Part shown: one piece after another, positions 31,211-39,431 of the stretch
Position numbering within the stretch: the first letter of the stretch is position 1
Layout: every line of letters starts with the position of its first letter
Source of the DNA: Multivorans sp965232105
GTDB taxonomy: Bacteria > Acidobacteriota > Thermoanaerobaculia > Multivoradales > Multivoraceae
Assembly (NCBI GenBank): GCA_965232105.1
Contig: OZ246956.1
Span: 2,542,001-2,606,000 of the forward strand
Length of the DNA stretch: 64,000 nucleotides
Reading direction: 5' to 3'
Notes under the pieces: generated by a model
What the model was told of the DNA's origin: nothing
Databases searched by the model: none
Seen by the model: the letters and a program-made list of their open reading frames with translations, nothing else
Program-made: the position numbers and the translations under genes

Positions 31211-32950
31211 ATGTCTCGACCCAGTCCGTCAAAGGCGCTGGTCACGCTCGCCAGTCTCGGAGTTTTCGCGCTCGCCGCTTCGGCGATTGTCGCGGCTGCA
31301 CCGAACAACGCGCTCGACGCGCCGCTCACCGTCTACACCGGCTCCATCGTCGGCAACGACGGTCAGCCGGTCCGCGGCGCCACCGTGTCGCTGTTCTCGA
31401 CCGACGAACAGCGCAGCATCTCGGTCTACAGCCAGCCGGACGGCACCTACAAGCTGCCGGCCGTTCCCTCCGGCAAGTACAAGCTCCGTGTCCGCCTGAT
31501 GGGCTGGCTCGACGAGTGGAAGGACCTCAAGGAGACGACCGAGCCGACTCCGATCCAGGTTCGCCTGCGCAAGGCGGAGGGTTGGGCCCTGCAGTCGCAG
31601 CGTCCCGCTCACAACCTGATGAACATGATGGAGTGGGAAGACGAGAAGGACGCCCTGAACTTCCGCATGATGTGCGCCTACTGCCACCAGGTCGGGACGG
31701 TCGGTTTCCGTTCGCCCGAGGAGCCGGTGGACTGGGAGGTCATGCTCACGCGGATGGACGGTTTCCAGGGTCTGTACAAGCACACCCAGGACGTCCTGGT
31801 CGACAAGATCGTCGACATCTACGGCCGTGAGGCCGAGGAAGAGTGGCCGGACTTCGAGCCGCCGGAACCGCCGAAGGGCGAGGCGCTCAAGGGCGAGGTT
31901 CGCGAGTGGCTGATGGGCGACCAGGCCGGTGCCGTGATCCACGACCTCGAGCTCGGCGACGACGGTCTCGTCTACACGGTCGACATGGCCCAGGACGTGA
32001 TCGAGACGCTCGATCCGGCGACCGGCGAGCGCGCGTTCTACACCGTGCCCGGCGGCAAGGACTACCTGTCGCCGTCCAGCACCACGACCGGCATCCACTC
32101 GATCGAGAAGGCCGAAGACGGCAACATGTGGGCCACCCTGGCCTACTCGGGCCAGATGGCCGAATTCGATGTCGAGACGAAGGAATGGCGGGTCGGCCCC
32201 GGCCGCGCCGCTCCGCGTCCGCGCGGCGGCTATCCGCATACGCTCCGGTTCGCTCCCGACGGCATCCTCTGGTGGACCGACGCCGGTAGCCCGAGTGGTG
32301 TCGGCGTGCTCTCGCTAGACCCCGAGACCTGGGATGGCGAGCGCTGGGAAGTCACCGAGTACAAGCTGCCGACGGCCGACCAGGTCCGCGGCGGCGGCGC
32401 CCGCGGCGAGTCGCGCGGCGTGACCCCCTACGGCATTGACGTGGCGCCGAACGGCCATGTCTTCTACAGCAAGCTGAACGGCCAGCGGGTCGGCCGCATC
32501 CGTCCGGAGCTCGACGCCGACGATCCCGAGCAGGTCGTCGAGTGGAAGCCGCCGGTGCACGGTCCGCGCCGCCTGCACGTGGCCCCCGACGGCATCGTCT
32601 GGGTGCCGGGCTGGGCCTCGGGCGACATCGCGTCGTTCAACGAGGAGACGGAAGAGTGGAAGGTCTACGACCTGCCGCACGGCCCGAACTCGCTGCCCTA
32701 CGCGCTGAACATCAACCCGACGAACGGCGAGATCTGGATCACCGGCACCGGCTCCGACTCGATGCTGCGCTTCGATCCGAAGACGGAGAAGTTCGTCGAG
32801 TACCGGATGCCGATGCAGGTCACCTACACCCGCGAGATCGAGTTCGACGAGGCCGGCAACGCCTGGACCACGAACTCGAACGCTCCCTCGCGTCACGCCG
32901 AGCACCGTCAGGGCTCCGTGCTGATGATCTCGGCGGGCGGCGGCGAGTAG
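31211..32950 (+). CDS. Vgb-like beta-propeller protein with carboxypeptidase-regulatory domain and CxxCH site
   Basis: A 579-aa exported protein. It has a signal peptide 1-30, then a carboxypeptidase-regulatory-like beta-sandwich (40-118, 'GSIVGNDGQPVRGATVSLF...PDGTYKLPAVPSGKYKL'). A single 'CAYCHQ' motif (155-160) could hold covalent heme. The rest is a propeller similar to streptogramin lyase Vgb (about 240-579, repeats such as 'YGIDVAPNGHVFYSKLNG', 'RLHVAPDGIVWVPG', 'YALNINPTNGEIWITG'). The AGGAGG at 31201 fixes the ATG at 31211. Antibiotic lyase activity is unlikely to be its main role, and the fusion suggests extracytoplasmic redox or binding. Confidence 0.85.
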   Translation: MSRPSPSKALVTLASLGVFALAASAIVAAAPNNALDAPLTVYTGSIVGNDGQPVRGATVSLFSTDEQRSISVYSQPDGTYKLPAVPSGKYKLRVRLMGWLDEWKDLKETTEPTPIQVRLRKAEGWALQSQRPAHNLMNMMEWEDEKDALNFRMMCAYCHQVGTVGFRSPEEPVDWEVMLTRMDGFQGLYKHTQDVLVDKIVDIYGREAEEEWPDFEPPEPPKGEALKGEVREWLMGDQAGAVIHDLELGDDGLVYTVDMAQDVIETLDPATGERAFYTVPGGKDYLSPSSTTTGIHSIEKAEDGNMWATLAYSGQMAEFDVETKEWRVGPGRAAPRPRGGYPHTLRFAPDGILWWTDAGSPSGVGVLSLDPETWDGERWEVTEYKLPTADQVRGGGARGESRGVTPYGIDVAPNGHVFYSKLNGQRVGRIRPELDADDPEQVVEWKPPVHGPRRLHVAPDGIVWVPGWASGDIASFNEETEEWKVYDLPHGPNSLPYALNINPTNGEIWITGTGSDSMLRFDPKTEKFVEYRMPMQVTYTREIEFDEAGNAWTTNSNAPSRHAEHRQGSVLMISAGGGE

Positions 32951-32969
32951 GCGCCTTCGTCAGATCGGT

Positions 32970-32989
32970 CCGCCGGAAGAATCCGGCGG
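32970..32989 (+). terminator. First hairpin downstream of the Vgb-like gene
   Basis: CCGCCGGA-agaa-TCCGGCGG, an 8-bp perfect stem 20 bp past the stop codon. It has no following T run and probably assists the stronger terminator at 33005. Confidence 0.5.
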
Positions 32990-33004
32990 GCCTTCGCAGT
33001 CTGG

Positions 33005-33040
33005 CGGCCGGTCCCTTCGGGGGCCGGCCGTTTGCTTGTT
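33005..33040 (+). terminator. Rho-independent terminator with UUCG loop
   Basis: An 11-bp GC-rich stem (33005-33015 with 33020-33030, one G-T wobble) closed by TTCG and followed by TTTGCTTGTT. It is the clearest intrinsic terminator in the window and ends the Vgb-like transcript before the convergent hipA gene. Confidence 0.85.
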
Positions 33041-33074
33041 GGAGCTGCGACCCGAAGAGTTCGATGAGCCTCGA

Positions 33075-34343
33075 TCAGATGACCGATGCTCGGTCGAGAT
33101 CGTCGTGCTCGAAAGCACTCGCCATTCGGTCGATCTCGGCGAGCGGGGCGCCGACCGAGCGTGCGACGCCGGGCCAGGCCTCGACGGCGTTGGCCACTTC
33201 TTTCACGATGTTGCGGGCAGCGCGCGGGGGAAGTCCGAAGTAGGAGGCGGCACTGAGGACGAGCTCCAGCGAGCAGGTCCCGTCGTCGAGGTCGATCCGG
33301 GTGGTCAGCACACGCGCCTTGACATCGGCTGGCGTCGGGTTCAGGTCGTAGACGGGCGAAAGCGACCAGCCACTGCGTTCCAGGCGCAGAAAGCCGTGGT
33401 TGCGGAGATGGTCGTCGACGTTTGAGATCAGTACGTTGAAGGCCATCCGCCGGTAGAGCGCGGCGGCATCGTGCTTGGCTTGAGCGCCGTGGCGCGCTAT
33501 CTCGTCGACGATCTCGGGGTAGCTTCCCGGTTCCCCGTCGACCGAGTCCGTGAGAGACATGGCCGAGAGGAAGGGGATTCGGAGGGCGCCGATTCGGTCG
33601 AAACGGCGTGAAAGGAGGATTGCCCGATTCCCGAACCTGACGAGTTCGTGGCGCGGCGTGGCGATGCCAGCCCGCTCGGCGAGTTGCAGCGCCACTTCTT
33701 CCCAGGTCTCGATGCTGTACTCGTCGGTTTCCCGGGGGAACTTGGCTATGGCGAGTTGGCCGTGCCGGTCGAGCACGGCGGCTTTGGGGCGCGCGCCGCC
33801 AAGCGAGGAGCCCGGCGCCAGCAGTTGCCTGAGGTCCTCGTCGGACTCTTCGTCGCGCAGGAGGCGGTGGACGATGCTCGACAGTCGGCGGAGGGCGACG
33901 AGCGGCGGCACGCCAGCGCCTGACCTGGCCTCGAACCGGGCTCGGCCGCTGACTCGAAACCGTAGGGCGCCCATCCGCACTTCATCCATCACGCCGAGCA
34001 GATAGTCCAGCTCCTGCGGGCTGCGTACATGTTCGCCTTCCAGGTCAGCTCGTCGCCGCACAGCTCGTTGCATCAACTGGCGGCCCCAGGTGTCGGGAGC
34101 GGCGTCGCCGATCGCTCCGGTGAGGCGTCCTCTTCGGTTCGCTTCAAAGAGGCCAGGTGTCAAGGGCAGAGCGGGGTCGAGCGGGAAGCGCCGCTCGTCG
34201 TCGAGCCAGGCCCTGTCGTACTCGAATGTCAGCGTGTCTACGCGCCGCCTGGTGGCATGGCGGCGCAGGAGGCCTACACGATGCGTGCGATCTTCGAGGT
34301 CTACGTGAACTTCGACCTCTCGTTCGGCGGAAGAGTCGGTCAT
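33075..34343 (-). CDS. hipA: HipA-family Ser/Thr kinase toxin
   Basis: A 422-aa kinase toxin. It has N-terminal 'GLFEANRRGRLTGAIGDAAPDTWGRQLM', the ATP-binding loop region 'APGSSLGGARPKAAVLD', 'AIAKFPRETDEYSIETWEEVALQLAERAG', the catalytic 'NVLISNVDDHLRNHGFL' and metal-binding 'SPVYDLNPTP'. HipA phosphorylates a tRNA synthetase and halts growth unless bound by HipB. It follows hipB by 18 bp. The length matches the family (about 440). Confidence 0.92.
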   Translation of the reverse strand: MTDSSAEREVEVHVDLEDRTHRVGLLRRHATRRRVDTLTFEYDRAWLDDERRFPLDPALPLTPGLFEANRRGRLTGAIGDAAPDTWGRQLMQRAVRRRADLEGEHVRSPQELDYLLGVMDEVRMGALRFRVSGRARFEARSGAGVPPLVALRRLSSIVHRLLRDEESDEDLRQLLAPGSSLGGARPKAAVLDRHGQLAIAKFPRETDEYSIETWEEVALQLAERAGIATPRHELVRFGNRAILLSRRFDRIGALRIPFLSAMSLTDSVDGEPGSYPEIVDEIARHGAQAKHDAAALYRRMAFNVLISNVDDHLRNHGFLRLERSGWSLSPVYDLNPTPADVKARVLTTRIDLDDGTCSLELVLSAASYFGLPPRAARNIVKEVANAVEAWPGVARSVGAPLAEIDRMASAFEHDDLDRASVI

Positions 34344-34361
34344 TGTCCTGGTCCCTGACAG

Positions 34362-34673
34362 CTATCGCCTGGGGCGCACTCGCTTGGGCAGTTCAGCCGT
34401 GGCCAGGGCCTGGCCGAAAGCGTCGCGGCGCCAGTCCGCCACCTCGCCTAACCCGTCCAGCAGCCCGAGTGAATGCATCACCGCAGCGTAGATGCCCATT
34501 CCAACCCGGTGGTCACCGGCTTCGATGCGCTGGAGCGTGGAGCGCGAAGTGAAGGCCCGATCGGCTACCACCTGCATGGGCAACCGTCTTCGCCGTCGCG
34601 CGTCCCGCAGGTCGGCGCCGAGCTTGCCGAGGGTCCGCCTGACGGCGGCCGGTGGATGGTGTGGCGTAGGCAT
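34362..34673 (-). CDS. hipB: HipB-like XRE-family antitoxin
   Basis: A 103-aa helix-turn-helix protein: 'LGKLGADLRDARRRRRLPMQVVADRAFTSRSTLQRIEAG' covers the recognition helices, followed by 'IYAAVMHSLGLLDGLGEV'. ATG at 34673 gives 'MPTPHHPPAAV', and a longer in-frame extension overlaps the likely operator and lacks similarity. It neutralises HipA, encoded next on the same strand, and should repress its own promoter. Confidence 0.88.
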   Translation of the reverse strand: MPTPHHPPAAVRRTLGKLGADLRDARRRRRLPMQVVADRAFTSRSTLQRIEAGDHRVGMGIYAAVMHSLGLLDGLGEVADWRRDAFGQALATAELPKRVRPRR

Positions 34674-34725
34674 GTTTGTAGGCTTCGTAAGACGATAACG
34701 GCTTCGAGCGTAGCATGAAACATGC
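34670..34725. promoter_or_regulatory. Candidate HipB operator sites
   Basis: A palindrome GCATG-aaa-CATGC at 34713-34725, about 40 bp upstream of hipB, and a matching half-site GCATGTTT at 34670-34677 over the start codon. GCATGTTT and AAACATGC (34718-34725) are exact reverse complements. Two sites flanking the promoter would suit cooperative repression by HipB. Confidence 0.45.
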
Positions 34726-34804
34726 TCTTCTGGTTCCTGCCGTGCCGCGAGTCGAGTCTCCTGGAACACCGCACTCTCCCCGGCAGGTCACTTCCGCGGG
34801 CAGC

Positions 34805-34830
34805 GGCCGGGTGCTAACCCGCCTTCGTGC
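34805..34830 (+). repeat. 26-bp imperfect direct repeat, left copy
   Basis: Begins GGCCGGGTGCTAACCCGCCT. It matches 24 of 26 bases of the sequence at 36470-36495 in the same orientation. The two copies bracket the M18-type aminopeptidase gene. Confidence 0.7.
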
Positions 34831-34917
34831 TGTGGTTTTTGACCGGGCGGCACCCTCGACCGAAGTTCCCGGCACTGCCTCGGTTCCCTGTACGGTGTGC
34901 GGCCGACGGGACGAGGT

Positions 34918-36387
34918 CTACGACCCGAAGAACGCCGCGAACCCCTCGTACAGAGCCCACAGGTCGGCCTTCGAGGCGACGCTGTAGGTGCTGTGCATGG
35001 AGAGGATGCCGACTCCCCAGTCGGTGACCTCCATGTTCATCGCGTTGAAGTAGCGGGCGATCGTGCCGCCGCCGTAGCCGGCCTTGTAGGTATGGCTTTG
35101 CCAGGCGACGTTCGCGTCGTCGAGGAGGCGGCGAAGCCGGGCAACGTACTCGCTGTTCGCGCTGCGGCCGGCGCCGTAGAGCTTGATCACCAGGCCGTGG
35201 TGGAGCAGGGAGGCGTTGTCGGTCGCCTGCGGCGACGGCCACAGCGGGTTGGTGGCGGTCGTCGTGTCCGCGGTGATCATGTCGGTGTTCGAGAAGCTCT
35301 CCATCACGTCGAGTTCGGAGACCGAGCCGGTTTCGGCGCGGAGCATCTCCGCCGCGATCCTGCGAAACCACTCGGAGGACACGCCGATGTTCGAGCCGCT
35401 GCCGACCTCCTCGTCCGTCACCAGGTAGGCCACGGCGGTGTGGGTCGGCATATCCAGGTCCTCCAGCGCGAACACGCTGGCGATTCCGGCCAACCGGTCG
35501 TCCAGCCCGAAGGCGGCGAACAGCGCCCGGTCCAGGCCTACCTCGCGCGGCTCGGTCGTCGGGACGAGCTGGATGTCGCTGCTTATCCAGTCGTCGGGCT
35601 CGATCCCGAACTCGTCCTGGACCAGGGCAACGGCGCGGTCCATCGCGTCGGCGACCGCGGCATCGGTGGTGCCGTCCGTACCGTCTTCCGAATCAACTCC
35701 GCCGGGTGCCGGCGCCGACGTGATCAGCGGGTCGAGTTCCTCGCGCTTGATCGCCTCCTGCCGCGTTCGCGAGCGCAGGTCCCGGTCCACATGGGGCGCC
35801 AGGTCGGGAATCAACAGGACCGGGTCTCCTTTGTCGAAGCCGTACTCGATCCAGACCACCGAGCCATCCTTCTTGTCGACCCGGCCGGTCAGTCCGAGCG
35901 GCACGTTGACCCACTGATACGCCTTGACGCCGCCGTGGACCAGGGTGTCGAGGACGGCCACGCCCTTCTTCTTCGTCAACGGGTGCGGCTTGAGTTCGAG
36001 GCGCACCGAGTCGATGTGGCTGTTGATCAGCCGCATTCCCGAGGCGAGCGGCTCCTGGCCGACTATCCAGAGGACCATCGTCCGGTCCCTGTTCACAGCG
36101 TAGAAGCGGTCGCCGGGACTCGGGTTGCGGACCTGTGGATCCCACTCGCGGAAGCCCCGCTCCTCGGCGTAGGTCACCGTCTCGCGGACCATAGCCAGCT
36201 CCGTCCGCGCCCTGTCGATGTAGGGGATGAACCGCTCGTAGAGAGCCTCGATCTCGGCGCGTTCGGCGTCGGTCGCGGTTTCGCCCAGATTGCCGCGGCT
36301 GCCGTAGTCCTGGGCCGTTGCGGCGGTGGTCGTGAAGGCCGCTGAGAGCAGGAGAAGGGCGGAGACGAATGGGGTGGGTCGGGACAT
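34918..36387 (-). CDS. Exported M18-family aminopeptidase-like protein
   Basis: A 489-aa zinc peptidase related to aspartyl aminopeptidase. Unlike cytoplasmic relatives it has a signal peptide (1-26, 'LLLLSAAFTTTAATAQ'). Metal and catalytic motifs are 'LINSHIDSVRLELK' (His-x-Asp), 'VTDEEVGSGSNIGVSS' (Glu-Glu) and 'HSTYSVASKADL' (late His). An acidic insertion (about 230-265) holds 'GGVDSEDGTDGTTDAA'. It removes N-terminal residues from peptides, probably in the periplasm. ATG at 36387 is chosen because it gives the clean signal peptide. Confidence 0.85.
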   Translation of the reverse strand: MSRPTPFVSALLLLSAAFTTTAATAQDYGSRGNLGETATDAERAEIEALYERFIPYIDRARTELAMVRETVTYAEERGFREWDPQVRNPSPGDRFYAVNRDRTMVLWIVGQEPLASGMRLINSHIDSVRLELKPHPLTKKKGVAVLDTLVHGGVKAYQWVNVPLGLTGRVDKKDGSVVWIEYGFDKGDPVLLIPDLAPHVDRDLRSRTRQEAIKREELDPLITSAPAPGGVDSEDGTDGTTDAAVADAMDRAVALVQDEFGIEPDDWISSDIQLVPTTEPREVGLDRALFAAFGLDDRLAGIASVFALEDLDMPTHTAVAYLVTDEEVGSGSNIGVSSEWFRRIAAEMLRAETGSVSELDVMESFSNTDMITADTTTATNPLWPSPQATDNASLLHHGLVIKLYGAGRSANSEYVARLRRLLDDANVAWQSHTYKAGYGGGTIARYFNAMNMEVTDWGVGILSMHSTYSVASKADLWALYEGFAAFFGS

Positions 36388-36469
36388 GGCGGTCAGCTTA
36401 GCGGCGGAAGAACCCGCCGTGTCGCGTGGCAACCAGCCTGGCTACCTTGGTTGACACTCATCGGCCCGT

Positions 36470-36495
36470 GGCCGGGTGCTACCCTGCCTTCGTGC
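36470..36495 (+). repeat. 26-bp imperfect direct repeat, right copy
   Basis: Begins GGCCGGGTGCTACCCTGCCT, with two differences from the copy at 34805-34830. It lies between the aminopeptidase start and the next plus-strand gene. Confidence 0.7.
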
Positions 36496-36563
36496 AGGAG
36501 GGGAGCGCCGGAGCGGCTTCGAACCAGCAGGCGACGCCGGCTGAGCTCGCGGGAAGGCGAGCG

Positions 36564-37025
36564 GTGAGGGGGTCGGTCGAAGTCCGAGAGAACCGCGCGT
36601 CGCCCTTCGACCCTCCGCAGAAGGGCATACGGTGGCTCGCGTTCGGCGTGCTCTCGCTTTGTTTCGGTCTGACGACGGTCATTGCTTTCAGGGCGTCGCG
36701 GAATCCGCTGTGGCCCGATCTGTCGCTTCTTCTGCTGGTGCTGGTCGTGGGTTCGACTCTCGTCGTGGCATGGCGGACGCGAGACGCCGACCGGCAGGGA
36801 GACAGTCTCGTGCGGTGGTTCGACGGAATCCCCGGCTGGTTCGGCTTGAGCGTAGCTGCGATTGCTGTCGTCTGCCTTCTGGCTGGAGGGTTCTGGTACT
36901 TCGCCCTGGAAGCGGAGTTCGAGGTCGTCGTCCAGACGAATGTCTTCGGCTTTGGCGTCGTGGCTCTGGTTCAGTTGCTGCCTCGTATCCGTCTCCGCTC
37001 GGCCCGGCGGCTCCGACGTGGCTAG
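36564..37025 (+). CDS. Four-helix membrane protein of unknown function
   Basis: A 153-aa protein with four predicted helices: 'IRWLAFGVLSLCFGLTTVIAF', given in part as 'WLAFGVLSLCFGLTTVIAF', then 'LSLLLLVLVVGSTLVVAW', 'GLSVAAIAVVCLLAGGFWYF' and 'NVFGFGVVALVQLL'. It has charged loops and a basic C-terminus ('RIRLRSARRLRRG'). GTG at 36564 is chosen because gggaagg lies 6 bp upstream. A GTG at 36426 would add 46 residues. It lies 73 bp before the AAA ATPase gene on the same strand and may belong to the same unit. Confidence 0.6.
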   Translation: MRGSVEVRENRASPFDPPQKGIRWLAFGVLSLCFGLTTVIAFRASRNPLWPDLSLLLLVLVVGSTLVVAWRTRDADRQGDSLVRWFDGIPGWFGLSVAAIAVVCLLAGGFWYFALEAEFEVVVQTNVFGFGVVALVQLLPRIRLRSARRLRRG

Positions 37026-37098
37026 CTGGAGCGACTCGGGAGGCTCTAGCTGAGGCGCCGCCCGGTGGCTCGCTGCAACGAGTTGATAGCTTGGCCGC

Positions 37099-38262
37099 AT
37101 GCGGTTGACGCACCTCACTCTCCGAAACTGGCGCAACTTCAAGGAGGCGGATTTTCCAGTCCAGGATCGTCTCGTCATCTTGGGTCCGAACGCGTCCGGG
37201 AAGTCCAATCTGCTGGACGCCTTGCGATTCTTGCGGCAGGTCGCTTCGGCCGGCGGCGGTTTTCAGGAGGCGGTGCGGAGCCGGGGCGGCATACCGCGGG
37301 TACGTTGTCTCGCGGCGAGGAACTTCAACCACGGCCATGTGACGATAGGCGTCCGGTTGGGGGACGGCGACAGGGCGGATCGATGGTCCTACGAGTTGAC
37401 GTTTACTCGGGAGTCGCGGGGCCTGCACCGGCCGATTCTCTCCGGCGAAGTCGTCAAGCGGGATGGGGATGTGGTCCTTGAGCGTCCCGACGACAACGAC
37501 CTGACGGATAGTGAGCGCCTGACCCAGACCTACCTGGAGCAGGTGAACGCGAACCAGGAGTTTCGGCCGATCGCGGACTTTCTCCGCACCATTCGGTATC
37601 TTCACCTGGTTCCCCACTTGCTCAGAGAACCGGGACGCCAGGCGAACCGCTCGGATGACCCGTACGGCAGCGACTTCCTGCTTCGAATCGCGAGGACTCC
37701 GGAGCCTACGCGCAACCGGCGCCTGCGCCGGATTGGCAACGGCCTGAAAGCCGCCGTACCGCAACTCAGTCAACTCGAACTGGTCCAGGACGATGCAGGC
37801 CGGCCGCACCTGGAGGCTCGCTACGGCCATTGGAGACCCAAGGGGGCGAAACAGAATGAGCACGATTTTTCCGACGGCACGCTAAGGCTTGTCGGTCTCC
37901 TGTGGTCTCTGCTCGAGGGGAAGCGGGACGCGGGGCCCGTGTTGCTGGAGGAGCCGGAACTCTCGTTGCATTCCTCGGTAGTGCGGCAGTTGCCATCCAT
38001 CTTGAGTCGATTCCGCGGCACGGGCGGCCCGCAGGTCCTTCTCACGACCCATTCAGAGGAGATCATGAAGGACCAGGGCTTGGGGTTGGACGAAGTCGTC
38101 GTTCTGGAACCCGGAACCGAGGGCACCGAGGCAGTACCTGGAGATTCGGTGGAGGGTGCTGCCCGGCTGCTTCAGAGCGGCCTGAGTTTGGCTGAGATAC
38201 TGGGGCCTCGCACGAGGCCTCGGCGGGTCGACGATCTCCCAGGCCAACTGTTCCTCCAGTGA
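37099..38262 (+). CDS. AAA_21/OLD-like ATPase
   Basis: A 387-aa ABC-type ATPase with RecF/SMC-like architecture and no long coiled coil. 'MRLTHLTLRNWRNFKEADFP' at the N-terminus, Walker A 'LGPNASGKSNLLDALRF' (about 28-44), signature 'FSDGTLRLVGLLWSL' (about 255), Walker B 'VLLEEPELSLHSS' (about 277-289) and 'LTTHSEEIM' (H-loop). It is coupled to the TOPRIM-like gene through a GTGA overlap. ATPase-TOPRIM pairs of this kind occur in OLD and PARIS-type phage defence, which is the best guess for function. Confidence 0.85.
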   Translation: MRLTHLTLRNWRNFKEADFPVQDRLVILGPNASGKSNLLDALRFLRQVASAGGGFQEAVRSRGGIPRVRCLAARNFNHGHVTIGVRLGDGDRADRWSYELTFTRESRGLHRPILSGEVVKRDGDVVLERPDDNDLTDSERLTQTYLEQVNANQEFRPIADFLRTIRYLHLVPHLLREPGRQANRSDDPYGSDFLLRIARTPEPTRNRRLRRIGNGLKAAVPQLSQLELVQDDAGRPHLEARYGHWRPKGAKQNEHDFSDGTLRLVGLLWSLLEGKRDAGPVLLEEPELSLHSSVVRQLPSILSRFRGTGGPQVLLTTHSEEIMKDQGLGLDEVVVLEPGTEGTEAVPGDSVEGAARLLQSGLSLAEILGPRTRPRRVDDLPGQLFLQ

Positions 38263-38867
38263 ACTTCGTCAACCTCGCCGTTGAGGGAGACACCGACGTT
38301 CCGGTCGCCGAGCGTTTGATCGCGTTGGTGGGACTGCAGCCTCATGCGGTCGTCACGGGGCCGGGTGCGCCGAACCTGGATCCTCGGATCCCTGAGTTCA
38401 ACCGTTCTGGTGAGCACGTGAACTGGTTGATCCTGCGCGACCTTGACCACGATGCTCCTTGTCCTGCCGAACTGGTTCCGGACCTTCTTGGCCGGCAACC
38501 CCTGGCTCGGCGTGTTGCCCTTCGAATTCCGGTCCGCGCGGTGGAGAGTTGGCTCCTGGCGGACCGGGAGGGTTTCGCGCGAGAGTTTGGCGTAGTGCTG
38601 AGGCAGTTGCCAACGGATCCTGACTCGTTGGAGGCCCCGAAGCGGCGATTGATCGATGTCTGCAGGAGGTCCCGACGCGCCGATATCCGTCGGGGAATGA
38701 CTCCAAGAGAAGGTAGCGGGAGGTCGGTCGGCCCCGAGTACGTAACGCGTATCGTGGCATTCGCCCGCTTCGCATGGGAGCCTGAACGAGCTGCTGAGGC
38801 GTCAGAGAGTCTTCGGAGATCCCTGGCCGCCTTGCGGCGACGTGTGGACGACGGTTCGTGGGGTTGA
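38259..38867 (+). CDS. TOPRIM/DUF4276-like protein
   Basis: A 202-aa protein starting 'MNFVNLAVEGDTDVPVAERL', where Glu9-Gly-x-x-Asp matches the TOPRIM acidic motif. 'WLILRDLDHDAPC' gives the second motif (D-x-D) and 'IPVRAVESWLLADREGFARE' is typical of DUF4276-like proteins. The C-terminus is basic and helical. The GTG start overlaps the ATPase stop. TOPRIM domains of OLD and AriB act as nucleases, so this is the likely effector of the pair. Confidence 0.8.
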   Translation: MNFVNLAVEGDTDVPVAERLIALVGLQPHAVVTGPGAPNLDPRIPEFNRSGEHVNWLILRDLDHDAPCPAELVPDLLGRQPLARRVALRIPVRAVESWLLADREGFAREFGVVLRQLPTDPDSLEAPKRRLIDVCRRSRRADIRRGMTPREGSGRSVGPEYVTRIVAFARFAWEPERAAEASESLRRSLAALRRRVDDGSWG

Positions 38868-38915
38868 GGATGTCAGGGTCGGAATCGGCGGCCGTTCCTT
38901 GGCTAGACTCGGTCG

Positions 38916-39431
38916 GTGGCCGCCAGCGATCCGGAACCGACTTCGAAGTGGACCCGTCGGCTGCACACCAGGGAGGATCACTGGTACAGGTGGTGGAGCT
39001 TCGCGCTGTTCGTGTTCGTTGCTCCCGCGGAGCTGCTGTTCTTCGACGGCTTCCCGGAAGGTCCCGACGCTGGCCCTTGGGGAGAGGCGAGACGCCCGCT
39101 GTTGATCATTGGGGGCTGCGTGGTAGTACTGGTCGTCGCCGGCGCCGTCCAGGCCAAGTGGGGTAAGCGCGAAAGCTGGAAGACCTCAAGCGTCAATTCG
39201 CGGAGACTCGGCCTGTATCCCGCGTGGTTTCGTCCAGTGGCCTTTGGCTTGGGAACCGTTGGAGCGGCACTGTATCTCTACGCCGCCTCCTGGTCTCTGC
39301 TCGAAGGCGGCTCGCTTCATGTTCTTGAGCGGCGGGTAGGCATGATGCTGCTGTTTGGATGTGTCTTTCTCTACCAGATGATGTCGTGGCTGTCGGTCCG
39401 TGGGATGTCTCGTGGACAGGGCGACTCCTAG
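38916..39431 (+). CDS. Membrane protein of unknown function, 171 aa
   Basis: Predicted helices are 'WWSFALFVFVAPAELLFF', 'PLLIIGGCVVVLVVAGAV', 'PVAFGLGTVGAALYLYAASW' and 'VGMMLLFGCVFLYQMMSWL'. Polar linkers lie between, including 'AKWGKRESWKTSSVNSRRLG'. GTG start at 38916, 48 bp after the TOPRIM-like gene on the same strand. Its TAG stop shares a CTAG tetranucleotide with the stop of the convergent DUF481 gene. No family is recognised. Confidence 0.55.
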   Translation: MAASDPEPTSKWTRRLHTREDHWYRWWSFALFVFVAPAELLFFDGFPEGPDAGPWGEARRPLLIIGGCVVVLVVAGAVQAKWGKRESWKTSSVNSRRLGLYPAWFRPVAFGLGTVGAALYLYAASWSLLEGGSLHVLERRVGMMLLFGCVFLYQMMSWLSVRGMSRGQGDS

